DNA of 64,000 bases from Streptomyces griseofuscus. Lineage in GTDB: Bacteria > Actinomycetota > Actinomycetes > Streptomycetales > Streptomycetaceae. Of this stretch, positions 17,171 through 25,056 are shown in pieces. The first letter of the stretch is position 1; each line of letters opens with the position of its first letter. A program made the translations under genes and the position numbers. The notes below the pieces were generated by a model. It ran no database searches. It worked only from the letters and a program-made list of their open reading frames with translations, and was not told the origin of the DNA. Where the stretch lies: contig NZ_CP051006.1 in the NCBI RefSeq assembly GCF_014673495.1, forward strand, positions 1,302,001 through 1,366,000, given 5' to 3'.

Positions 17171-19234
17171 TCAGCTCCCCTTGGCCTCGGAGAGCGGTGG
17201 CCCGGCGGGCTTGGCCGCCTCGGGCCGCGGCCGGGGGGTCCTGGCGAGCAGCTGCCGCTCGAAGGGGTCCCCGTGCAGATACCGGCCGAGCGCGGTGAGC
17301 GGGAACACCTGCCGGTACAGGTGGTAGTTGATGGAGAAGTCCCAGGGGAAGCCGGTGCCGGTGAAGTACGGCTCGTCCCAGGTGCCGTCCTCCCGCTGGG
17401 TGGTGGCGAGCCACTGGATGCCCCGCTCGACGGCCTTGGAGTCCTTCTCCCCCGCCGCGAGCAGGGCCATCAGCGCCCACGCGGTCTGCGAGGGGGTGGA
17501 GGCGCCCCGGCCGGCCCATTCCCTGGCGTGCTTGTAGGAGCGCAGGTCCTCGCCCCAGCCGCCGTCGTCGTTCTGGACCGACTCCAGCCAGGTCACCGCT
17601 CGCCGGATCGCCGGGTGCGAGGCGGGCAGCCCGGCCGCGGTCAGCGCCGGGACCACCGACCCGGTGCCGTAGATGTAGTTGACGCCCCAGCGGCCGAACC
17701 ACGCCCCGTTCTCCTCCTGTTCGGCGAGCAGCCAGGCGATGCCGCGCCGGGTGCGCGGGTCATGGGCGAGACCCTCGGCGGCGAGCATCTCCACCACGTG
17801 CGCGGTGACGTCCGCGGACGGCGGATCGATGACCTCGCCGAAGTCGCAGAACGGCAACCGGTTGGGGAACGGGCTTGTGTTGTCGACGTCGAAGGCGCCC
17901 CAGGCGCCGTTCTTCGACTGCATGCCGAGGTTCCAGCGCACCGCGCGCCCGATCGCCCTATCCGTGCGCTCCGGGTCGTGGTGCCGGATCCGGCGCAGCG
18001 CGAGGGAGACCTCGGCGGTGTCGTCGATGTCCGGGTAGTTGTCGTTGTGGAACTCGAACGCCCAGCCGCCCGGCGGAAGTTGGGGGCGTTTTACGGCCCA
18101 GTCGCCGGGCCGGACGATCTCCTCGCCGAGCAACCAGTCGGCGGCCTTGACCAGTTGGGGGTGGTCGACGGGCAGCCCGGCGTCGACCAGCGCGATGGCG
18201 GCCAGGCAGGTGTCCCATACCGGGGACTGGCAGGCCTCGATCATCCGGGCGCCGTCCTCGCGCCAGACGGCGAACCGGTCCAGCGAGGCCAACCCCTCGC
18301 GCAGTACGGGGTGTTCGAGGTCGTAGCCGAGCAGATGCAGGGCGATGACCGAGTACACGGCCGGGGGTTGGATGCCGCCCCAGCAGCCGTCGTTCTCCTG
18401 CCGCTCGATGATCCAGCGGGCGGCGGCGTTCATCGCGGCCTTGCGCAGCCGGCGCGGGACGACCTTGCGCAGCTGCCTGAGCGCCCGGTCCAGGCGCTGG
18501 AAGGCACCGTCCCAGGTGTTCGCGGGCGCAAGGGGTTTGGGCGGATTGGGGTTCGCCGGGTCGGTGTGCAGCTCGTCCAGCGCGAAGGGCGCGGGACGCA
18601 CCGGGCGCTTGGCCGAGACGATGGTCAGCGGCACGATCGTCTGCCGGGCCCAGCACCCGAAGTCGTAGATGTTCAGCGGCATCCAGCCGGGGAACCAGAT
18701 CAGTTCCGGGGGCATCTCCGGCAGGTCTTCCCATTTCCACCAGCCGAACAGGGCGAGCCAGATACGGGTGAAGACCCGGGCGGCGGCAATACCGCCGCGC
18801 TCACGGATCCAGGCGGCGGCCCGCGCCATGTGCGGGGCGTCGGGCGTGTCGCCGGCCAGCCGCAGGGCGACGTACGCCTCGATGGTGGTGGACAGTTCGC
18901 CGGGTCCGCCCCAGAAGGTGGCCCAGGTGCCGTCCTCGCGCTGTTCGCCGCGGATGAACTTCGCGGCGGCCTGCGTGGTGCGCTCGTCCTGGATGCCCAG
19001 GAACTGGCGGAGCAGCAGGTCCTCGGCGTCCATGGTGACGTTGGTCTCCAGGTCGCCCTTCCACCAGCCCTCGGCGTCCTGCCGGGAGAGCAGGAAGTCG
19101 GTGGCACGGCGGGCGGCCTGTGCGGCGGCTTCCGGTGCCCCGGCCGCCTCGGGGGTCGTGAGGGTGGTGTCGCTGGCCGCGGCAGCGCGGGACGGCAAGG
19201 TGGCCCCGGTGCTTCCGTCGGTCGTCGCTGTCAT
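17171..19234 (-). CDS. shc: Squalene-hopene cyclase
   Basis: 687 residues, full length. The catalytic proton donor is in DIDDTAE (Asp-rich DxDD, residues 402-405). Several QW repeats are visible (QDAEGWWKG, REDGTWATFWGG, QNDDGGWGED, QREDGTWDEPYFTG). A hydrophobic stretch near residues 150-205 (FTRIWLALFGWWKW and PGWMPLNIYDFGCWARQTI) fits the monotopic membrane-binding region. It cyclises squalene to hopene and hopanol in one step. The ATG has a GGGGAA ribosome site. An Ala-rich N-terminal extension of about 40 residues is common in actinomycetes. Confidence 0.97.
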   Translation of the reverse strand: MTATTDGSTGATLPSRAAAASDTTLTTPEAAGAPEAAAQAARRATDFLLSRQDAEGWWKGDLETNVTMDAEDLLLRQFLGIQDERTTQAAAKFIRGEQREDGTWATFWGGPGELSTTIEAYVALRLAGDTPDAPHMARAAAWIRERGGIAAARVFTRIWLALFGWWKWEDLPEMPPELIWFPGWMPLNIYDFGCWARQTIVPLTIVSAKRPVRPAPFALDELHTDPANPNPPKPLAPANTWDGAFQRLDRALRQLRKVVPRRLRKAAMNAAARWIIERQENDGCWGGIQPPAVYSVIALHLLGYDLEHPVLREGLASLDRFAVWREDGARMIEACQSPVWDTCLAAIALVDAGLPVDHPQLVKAADWLLGEEIVRPGDWAVKRPQLPPGGWAFEFHNDNYPDIDDTAEVSLALRRIRHHDPERTDRAIGRAVRWNLGMQSKNGAWGAFDVDNTSPFPNRLPFCDFGEVIDPPSADVTAHVVEMLAAEGLAHDPRTRRGIAWLLAEQEENGAWFGRWGVNYIYGTGSVVPALTAAGLPASHPAIRRAVTWLESVQNDDGGWGEDLRSYKHAREWAGRGASTPSQTAWALMALLAAGEKDSKAVERGIQWLATTQREDGTWDEPYFTGTGFPWDFSINYHLYRQVFPLTALGRYLHGDPFERQLLARTPRPRPEAAKPAGPPLSEAKGS

Positions 19235-19350
19235 GGCTTCCCCTTCGTACAGTCGTGCGAGACGTGCTGCTGTGGGTCCGCCGTCGGCCGGTGTGCTTCC
19301 TGTCGCGACACCGGCCGGCGACTACGCGAGGGTGGTTCGACCGATAGTGA

Positions 19351-20415
19351 TCATCTCTTTCGTACGACGACGAAGTCGGCGAGGGCCGTGAAGGCGGCCC
19401 GCACCTGGTCCGGCATGGTGACCGCGTCCAGGGCGCTGACGGCGATGGTGTGCTGGCGGCGCGCCTCCTCGGCGGTCCATTCGCGGCCGCCCGCCTCCTC
19501 GATGAGGGCGGCGCGGGCCGCGAACTCCTCCTCGGAGAAGTTCTCGAAGTCGCTGCTCTTGGCGTCGGCGGCGAGGATCTCGCCGAGCCGCTCGGAGGCG
19601 GGTCCGCCGGCCGCGAGCGCGGCGACCACCGGCAGCGACTTCTTGCGCTGGCGCAGATCGCTCCAGGTCTGCTTGCCGGTGGCCTCCGGGTCGCCCCAGA
19701 TGCCGAGCAGATCGTCCACGGCCTGGAAGGCGAGTCCGAGGTGGTAGCCGTAGCGCTCCAGCGCGTCGGCGGTGGCGTCGTCGGCGCCGCCGAGGACCGC
19801 GCCGATGGAGGAGGCGCAGGCGAGCAGCGCGCCGGTCTTGTTGCCCTCCATCTCCAGGCACTCCTCGACGCTGACGCGGTCGCGGTGCTCGTAGGAGATG
19901 TCCTGGGCCTGACCGTCGATCAGGGCGCGGGTGGCGGTGGTGAGCCGGCGGGTGGCGCGGCCGGCCTCGACCGAACCGAGCTCCAGCAGCAGCTCGTTGG
20001 CCAGCGCGAACAGGGCGTCGCCGACCAGGATGGCCTGGGCGGGGCCGTGCACCTTCCAGACGGTGTCGCGGTGGCGGCGCTGCTCGTCGCCGTCCATCAG
20101 GTCGTCGTGCAGCAGCGAGAAGTTGTGGACCAGTTCCACGGCGACGGCGCCCGGCACACCGGTCTCGGGCGCACTGCCGGTGACCTCGGCGGAGAGCACG
20201 GCGAGCGCGGGACGTACGGCCTTGCCGCCGTCGCCGTCGGCCGGGTTGCCGGCGGCGTCGATCCAGCCGAAGTGGTAGGCGGCGACGGTGTCCATGGGAG
20301 GAGCGAGGCGGTCGACGGCCGCACGCAGGACCGGTGTGGCCAGGGTCCGTCCGCGCTCCAGCAGCGCGGTGACGTCCACCGCGGTCTCCGTCGAGGCCGG
20401 GGGCACAGTGGGCAC
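19351..20415 (-). CDS. Trans-prenyl diphosphate synthase (farnesyl-type) of the hopanoid operon
   Basis: 354 residues from the GTG at 20415. First aspartate-rich motif DDLMD (104-108), second DDLLG (234-238), plus KTGALLACASS between. Members elongate DMAPP with IPP; in hopanoid operons the product is farnesyl diphosphate for squalene assembly by HpnCDE. The second motif ends in Gly rather than the more usual Asp; I note but do not interpret this. Two starts are possible: this GTG has AGGAGAG five bases before it; an ATG 63 bp upstream (20478) overlaps the hpnE stop and has its own GGAGG. The GTG is preferred because the N-terminal extension looks unstructured. Confidence 0.92.
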   Translation of the reverse strand: MPTVPPASTETAVDVTALLERGRTLATPVLRAAVDRLAPPMDTVAAYHFGWIDAAGNPADGDGGKAVRPALAVLSAEVTGSAPETGVPGAVAVELVHNFSLLHDDLMDGDEQRRHRDTVWKVHGPAQAILVGDALFALANELLLELGSVEAGRATRRLTTATRALIDGQAQDISYEHRDRVSVEECLEMEGNKTGALLACASSIGAVLGGADDATADALERYGYHLGLAFQAVDDLLGIWGDPEATGKQTWSDLRQRKKSLPVVAALAAGGPASERLGEILAADAKSSDFENFSEEEFAARAALIEEAGGREWTAEEARRQHTIAVSALDAVTMPDQVRAAFTALADFVVVRKR

Positions 20416-20477
20416 AGTCTCTCCTCTTGTTGCGGTACCGAAGGTGCGGGGGCCTGCCGCCGGCTGCCGATGAGGCA

Positions 20478-21902
20478 TCAGGCCGCCTCCTCGAAGGCGA
20501 AGAGACGGCTCGGACGGGGCCGGCCCAGGGCGCGGAGCGCGGCATCGGCCGCGCTCACTCCGCTACGGACCGCACTCTCCATGGTCGCGGGCCACCCGGT
20601 GGCGGTCCACGCTCCGGCCAGGTACAGGCCGGATGCCTTGGTGCGGGCGCCGGGCCGCAGACGCCCGACGCCGGGGGTGGGCGCGAACGTCGCCGTACGC
20701 TCCCGGGTCACGAAGAAGTCCTCGATCACGGCGCCGCGCGTGCCCGGGAGGAGCTTCTCCAACTCCGGGACGTAGCGCGCGCGGAGCTCCGCGACGGGGA
20801 GGTCGATGTCGTCCTGCGCGGCCGACTGGGACAGCGCGAGGTACTGGCCCGAGCGCAGCCCGGAGGCGTGGGTGCGGTCGAAGACCCACTGCACGGGGGT
20901 GCCGAGGGCGGCGAAGAAGGGCCGCGCGAGCACCTTGCGGTCGTACACCACATGCACGTTGAGGATGGGCGCGGTGCCGATCTCGAGCAGCCGCTCGGGG
21001 GCGTCGAGGGCGCCGGGCGGCAGCAGTTCGTACGCCTCGCGCTGGGGTACGGCGAGGACGACCGCGTCCGTTTTGATGCGCTCGCCGGGAACCTCGACGC
21101 ACCAGCCACCGTTCTCCATGGCAGAGACGGAGGTGACGCGTGAACGGACCTCGGTACGCACGCCCGCGGAGTCGAGCGCCCTGCGGGCCAGCCGGTCGTG
21201 CAGTTCGCCCAGCGGGACATGGGCCCAGCCGATGTCGGCCGCTCCCGGGTCGGACAGCAGACCGGTCTTGAACACCATCGCGGCGAGCCCCAGCGAGGAG
21301 TCGCCCGCGACCGCGTTGAGGGTGGCGACCCCGACCAGGTCCCACAGGGCCTCGATGGCACGCGCCGACTGGCCGTGGGCGGCCAGCCAGCTGCCGAAGT
21401 CCTGGGTGTCCAGGGTCGGATCGGCGAGGTCGAGACCCTTGAGCGCGAGCGCGGCACGCCCGACGGAGGCGCGCTCGGCGAGCGAGAGGTGCGGATAGGC
21501 GGCCAGGCTGCGCCCCAGATGCAGGGGCACGGGCAGCGGGTCGCGCCGCAGTCTGCCGAGCCGCCGGCCCTCGGGCTTGGCGAGGTCCACGACGGGCACG
21601 TCCAGGCGGTCCTGCAACGGCGCCAGCGCCGCGCCCTCGATCCGGTCGAGGAACCAGCGGTAGGCGGTGCAGCAACGCAGGTACACATGCTGGCCGTTGT
21701 CGACGGTCAGTTCGCCGCGCTGGAAGGAGAAGGCGAGGCCGCCCAGCCTGGGCCTGCCTTCGAGCAGGGTGACGCGGACGCCCGCGTCGGCGAGGGCGAG
21801 CGCCGCGGTGATGCCGGCGAGGCCGCCGCCGATCACGACGGCGCCGCGGGCCGCGCTCTCGGGAGTGCGCTGTCCCGGTGCGGGGCGTGCGCCGTCGCTC
21901 AT
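20478..21902 (-). CDS. hpnE: HpnE, hydroxysqualene dehydroxylase (FAD)
   Basis: 474 residues of the amine-oxidase/phytoene-desaturase fold. The dinucleotide-binding motif is VVIGGGLAGITAALALADAG (about residues 21-40) followed by the family block LLEGRPRLGGLAFSF. The FAD-closing C-terminal motif is LYLAGAWTATGWPATMESAV. It reduces hydroxysqualene to squalene, completing the HpnCDE route. The ATG has a GAAGGA site and overlaps the stop of a 42-residue ORF as ATGA. Start choice is firm because the FAD motif begins about 20 residues in. Confidence 0.93.
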   Translation of the reverse strand: MSDGARPAPGQRTPESAARGAVVIGGGLAGITAALALADAGVRVTLLEGRPRLGGLAFSFQRGELTVDNGQHVYLRCCTAYRWFLDRIEGAALAPLQDRLDVPVVDLAKPEGRRLGRLRRDPLPVPLHLGRSLAAYPHLSLAERASVGRAALALKGLDLADPTLDTQDFGSWLAAHGQSARAIEALWDLVGVATLNAVAGDSSLGLAAMVFKTGLLSDPGAADIGWAHVPLGELHDRLARRALDSAGVRTEVRSRVTSVSAMENGGWCVEVPGERIKTDAVVLAVPQREAYELLPPGALDAPERLLEIGTAPILNVHVVYDRKVLARPFFAALGTPVQWVFDRTHASGLRSGQYLALSQSAAQDDIDLPVAELRARYVPELEKLLPGTRGAVIEDFFVTRERTATFAPTPGVGRLRPGARTKASGLYLAGAWTATGWPATMESAVRSGVSAADAALRALGRPRPSRLFAFEEAA

Positions 21903-22027
21903 GGTGCGTCCTTCCGTGCGTGCCGGCCGTGCTGGTTGAACGGTGCACGTACGGTCGTCGCAGTCAGGGACGCCACGCCGTGGCGCGGGGTTGCCCGGTG
22001 GAAGTCCGCTGGTTCGGTGAGGTCCAT
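21899..22027 (-). CDS. 42-residue microprotein between hpnD and hpnE, DUF6380-like
   Basis: Begins MDLTEPADFHRATPRHG, continues VASLTATTVRAPFNQHG and ends KDAP. Its ATG overlaps the hpnD stop (TGATG) and has a perfect GGGAGG ribosome site at the end of hpnD. Its TGA overlaps the hpnE ATG (ATGA). So it fills the whole gap between two enzymes whose products work in sequence. The ASLTAT...RAPF core recalls the DUF6380 family of Streptomyces microproteins, by memory only. No membrane helix or metal motif is seen. It may be a true subunit or only a ribosome bridge to hpnE. Confidence 0.7.
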   Translation of the reverse strand: MDLTEPADFHRATPRHGVASLTATTVRAPFNQHGRHARKDAP

Positions 22028-22989
22028 CAGACGCGCCTCCCGACGGATCGCCCGGCGCCATGACGGGTGACCTGCCGGGTGTCGAGGCCGGACAGACCGC
22101 GCACGGCGACGTACGCCTTCTCGTGGCCGGGCAGCGAGACCCGGCCGCGCAGCACGGCCTCGGGGTCGCGCGCGATGCGGTCCAGGAGGCGGCGGTAGAT
22201 GCCGGCCATGGCGGCCACGCAGGCGCCGCTGCGCCGGTCGAGCATGGGCAGCAGCTGGTAGCCCTCGGCGAAAAGGGCACGGGCGCGGCGGACCTCGAAG
22301 TGCACGAGGCCGGCGAAGTCGGAGCCCTCCGGCGGGGTGGGCCGCTCGAATCCGGCCGCGCAGCCGAACTTGGCCAGGTCGTCGGCGGGCAGATACGTAC
22401 GGCCGCCCAGGGCGTCCTCGCGGACGTCCCGGAGGATGTTGGTGAGCTGGAGCGCGAGCCCGAGCGTGTCGGCGTACTCGGCGGCGCGCTCGGCGCCGCG
22501 GGCGCCCGGTTCGGTGCCGAACACGCCGAGCGAGAGGCGGCCGATGGCACCGGCGACACACCGGCAGTAGACCTTCAGGTCGTCCCAGGTCTCGTAGGTC
22601 TCCCCGCGGGTGTCCATCTCGACGCCGTCGATCAGCTCGTCCAGGCCGTCGAGCGGGATCGGGAAGGCGTCGGCGGCATGGGTGAGCGCGACGGCCACCG
22701 GGTCGGTGTCGTCCTCCTCGATGCCGCCCTCCCGGATCCGGGCGAGCAGGGCCCGGGTCTCCTGGAGCCGTGCCACCTTCACGTCGTCGGCCAGATCACC
22801 GTCGCCGATGTCATCGACACGCCGTGAGAACGCGTACAGCGCCGACATGGCGCGCCGCTTCGGTGTGGGCAGCAGCCGGATGCCGTACGCGAAGTTACGG
22901 GCCTGCTGTCCGGTCACCGTCTCGCAGTAGCGGTAGGCGGCGAGCACCGGTGCGGACACGTGCGACGCAGACTCCACGGTCCGGATCAC
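22027..22989 (-). CDS. hpnD: HpnD, presqualene diphosphate synthase
   Basis: 320 residues of the squalene/phytoene synthase family. First Asp motif is in FSRRVDDIGDGDLADD (about 54-69), second in LTNILRDVREDALGGRTYLP, plus the family Tyr-rich TYETWDDLKVYCRCVAG. It joins two farnesyl diphosphates to presqualene diphosphate. The GTG start has a GAGGAG site and overlaps the hpnC stop (GTGA). HpnC and HpnD are paralogs and are always paired; this is the longer, more canonical one. The C-terminus overlaps the start of the microprotein. Confidence 0.93.
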   Translation of the reverse strand: MIRTVESASHVSAPVLAAYRYCETVTGQQARNFAYGIRLLPTPKRRAMSALYAFSRRVDDIGDGDLADDVKVARLQETRALLARIREGGIEEDDTDPVAVALTHAADAFPIPLDGLDELIDGVEMDTRGETYETWDDLKVYCRCVAGAIGRLSLGVFGTEPGARGAERAAEYADTLGLALQLTNILRDVREDALGGRTYLPADDLAKFGCAAGFERPTPPEGSDFAGLVHFEVRRARALFAEGYQLLPMLDRRSGACVAAMAGIYRRLLDRIARDPEAVLRGRVSLPGHEKAYVAVRGLSGLDTRQVTRHGAGRSVGRRV

Positions 22990-23882
22990 CCCTCTCCTCG
23001 CAGAATCACGCCCGCCTCACGCAGCAACTGGACCTTGCCTGGTTTGGGCGGGCCGGGAAGAACGTCGTATTCGGCGGCGGCGATCGCGCGGACCGCCGCC
23101 CTTCCCCCCGCCACGAACCCTGCGAGCAGCAGCTTCAACCTGCCGTGGACGCTACCCACCAGGGGGGCGCCTTCATTCAGCAGATCGCGGGCGCGTTGTG
23201 CTTCGTATGCAACCAGGGCGCGCATCGATGCGCCCGCGGTTTTCGCGGACAGATCGGTTTCCGTGACGTGGAAGCGCTTCATGTCCTCGGCCGGAAGATA
23301 GATCCGGTCGTGGCCGAAGTCCTCGGCGACGTCCTGGAGGTGTTCCACGATCTGGAGCGCGGTGCAGATCGCGTCGGACAGACGGATCCGCTCGGGGGTC
23401 GAGGTGCCGGTGACGGCGAGGACGAGGCGGCCGACGGGGTTGGCGGACAGTTCGCAGTAGGCGAGGAGGTCGTCGTACGTCTCGTACCGGGTGACGAGCT
23501 GGTCCTGGCGGTTGGCGGCGATCAAGCCGAGGAACGGCTCGGGGGTGAGCGCCCGGCGCCGTACGACGGGCTGGAGCCGGCGCAGCAGGGGGTGGCTCGG
23601 GGTGGCGTCGAAGACCCGGCGCAGATCGGCCTCGAAGGCGTCGAGCAGCAGCAGCCGGTCGTCGGCGTCGGTGGCCGACACGCCGAGCAGTTCGGCGTCG
23701 GCTCCGCCGGGGGCGAGGTCTCCGTCGCCGATGTCGTCGACCAGACGGGCGAAGCCGTAGACCGCCATGAGGTCGTCGCGCCAGTCGCGGGGCAGGAAGA
23801 AGGGGGCCACGGGGAAGTTCTCGCTCGCGGCCTTGTCGAGGGTGGCGCGTTCCAGGTCCGGCGCCCTCGTGGTGGCCGTCAT
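22986..23882 (-). CDS. hpnC: HpnC, hydroxysqualene synthase
   Basis: 298 residues, squalene/phytoene synthase family with the HpnC-type opening KAASENFPVAPFFLPRDWRD. Asp motif VDDIGDGDL (about 56-64) and second motif LQDVAEDFGHDRIYLPAEDM. It converts presqualene diphosphate to hydroxysqualene. The ATG of MTATTRAPDLE has no ribosome site of its own; it overlaps the stop of a short upstream ORF as ATGA, which probably delivers the ribosomes. An ATG 30 bp further upstream is also in frame but gives an odd Cys/Arg-rich start. This is the first enzyme gene of the operon. Confidence 0.92.
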   Translation of the reverse strand: MTATTRAPDLERATLDKAASENFPVAPFFLPRDWRDDLMAVYGFARLVDDIGDGDLAPGGADAELLGVSATDADDRLLLLDAFEADLRRVFDATPSHPLLRRLQPVVRRRALTPEPFLGLIAANRQDQLVTRYETYDDLLAYCELSANPVGRLVLAVTGTSTPERIRLSDAICTALQIVEHLQDVAEDFGHDRIYLPAEDMKRFHVTETDLSAKTAGASMRALVAYEAQRARDLLNEGAPLVGSVHGRLKLLLAGFVAGGRAAVRAIAAAEYDVLPGPPKPGKVQLLREAGVILRGEG

Positions 23883-23944
23883 CGGGCGACGCCCGGGGCG
23901 GCAACGGCACATGCTGCGTTGAGCTGGGGAGTTTCCGTAGCCAT
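23879..23944 (-). CDS. 21-codon upstream ORF coupled to hpnC
   Basis: Reads MATETPQLNAAC and ends in APGVAR, with TGA overlapping the hpnC ATG. GGGAG lies about 11 bases before its ATG; an in-frame GTG three codons earlier is an alternative start. hpnC lacks a ribosome site, so this ORF may be the translational entry point of the whole hopanoid operon. No attenuator-type codon run is seen. Could be a leader peptide or simply a ribosome-loading device. Confidence 0.5.
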   Translation of the reverse strand: MATETPQLNAACAVAAPGVAR

Positions 23945-24199
23945 TGCCGTCACATCTCCCGTTCTACACTGCCGACCCAATACACACTATTTCGGACACG
24001 CCGCCCGGCAATTCGCGGGGCGTGGCCTGGCGCAGGGTGTCGCGCATTATCGCCCCACTTGCCGCTTTCCGGCACCGGTACAGCTTACGTTGTACAACAC
24101 ATCAAGATTCGAGGGGGTGTCCCGCACATCACAAGAACACACCGATTGGCGCCAAGATTCCTGACAGGCTTGGGAGTTGACGCTTCCTTTGCAGACGCG
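23945..24199 (-). promoter_or_regulatory. Upstream region of the hopanoid operon with a palindrome and a -10-like box
   Basis: The region is less G+C-rich than its surroundings. On the minus strand a GATAAT (24046-24051) could serve as -10, giving a leader of about 95 nt before the short ORF; the -35 is poor. A perfect 10-bp palindrome GTTGTACAAC lies at 24089-24098, about 40 bp upstream of that box. It could bind a dimeric repressor or activator. No other gene is seen here. Confidence 0.35.
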
Positions 24200-24230
24200 G
24201 GGCCCCGCCGGAAGGTTGCCGGCGGGGCCC
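24200..24230 (-). terminator. Strong hairpin terminator of the polymer/ABC operon
   Basis: Perfect 12-bp stem GGGCCCCGCCGG (24200-24211) with its complement at 24219-24230 and a 7-nt loop, 13 bp after the stop of the ABC ATPase gene. It ends the minus-strand glycopolymer operon and insulates it from the hopanoid operon downstream on the same strand. Confidence 0.75.
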
Positions 24231-24243
24231 TGGCCGAAACAGT

Positions 24244-25056
24244 TCACTTGCCGGTGAACTTCTCGTACTCCTTGAGCACCTCTTCGGTCGGCCCGTCCAT
24301 GCGCAGCTCACCGCGTTCCAGCCACAGCACGCGGTTGCAGGTGTCGCGGATGGACTTGTTGTTGTGGCTGACCAGAAAGACCGTGCCGGCCTCCTTGCGC
24401 AGTTCCCGGATGCGTTCCTCGGAGCGCTTCTGGAACTTGCGGTCACCGGTGGCCAGAGCCTCGTCGATCATGAGGACGTCGTGGTCCTTGGCGGCCGCGA
24501 TCGAGAAACGCAGCCGGGCGGCCATACCGGAGGAGTAGGTGCGCATCGGCAGGGTGATGAAGTCGCCCTTCTCGTTGATCCCGGAGAAGTCGACGATGTC
24601 CTGATAGCGCTCCCTGATCTGCTCGCGCGACATGCCCATGGCGAGACCGCCCAGGATGACGTTGCGCTCGCCGGTCAGGTCGTTCATCAGGGCCGCGTTC
24701 ACACCCAGCAGGGAGGGCTGGCCGTCGGTGTAGACCTTGCCCCGCTCCGCGGGCAGCAGGCCGGCGATGGCGCGCAGCAGGGTGGACTTGCCGGAGCCGT
24801 TGGAGCCGATCAGGCCGATGGCCTCGCCGCGGTAGGAGACGAAGGAGACCCCGCGCACGGCGTGCACCTTGCGCACGCCCCGCTCCTCGCCGCGCTTGAG
24901 GATCCGGCTGAGGGCGGCCGTCGCGCTGCCCTTGCCGGTCTTGGCGCCGTTGACCCGGTAGACGATGTGCAGATCGTCCGCGATGACCGTCGGACGGCGC
25001 TCGCCGGTGTCCGTGGTGCTCTGCTGGGGGTTCTGCTCGGCGTTCTGCTCAGCCAC
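24244..25056 (-). CDS. ABC-2 exporter ATPase, polysaccharide/teichoic-acid type (Wzt/TagH-like)
   Basis: 270 residues. Walker A GLIGSNGSGKSTLLRAIAG, signature region RTYSSGMAARLRFSIAAA (YSSGM is the variant typical of O-antigen/teichoic acid exporters), Walker B HDVLMIDEALATGD. There is no C-terminal carbohydrate-binding domain, so it is a short TagH-like subunit that does not read a polymer cap. The first 30 residues are Gln/Glu-rich (EQNAEQNPQQ). The GTG start overlaps the permease stop by 8 bp with GGAGGAG inside the permease gene. With the permease it would move a lipid-linked polymer across the membrane. Confidence 0.9.
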   Translation of the reverse strand: MAEQNAEQNPQQSTTDTGERRPTVIADDLHIVYRVNGAKTGKGSATAALSRILKRGEERGVRKVHAVRGVSFVSYRGEAIGLIGSNGSGKSTLLRAIAGLLPAERGKVYTDGQPSLLGVNAALMNDLTGERNVILGGLAMGMSREQIRERYQDIVDFSGINEKGDFITLPMRTYSSGMAARLRFSIAAAKDHDVLMIDEALATGDRKFQKRSEERIRELRKEAGTVFLVSHNNKSIRDTCNRVLWLERGELRMDGPTEEVLKEYEKFTGK

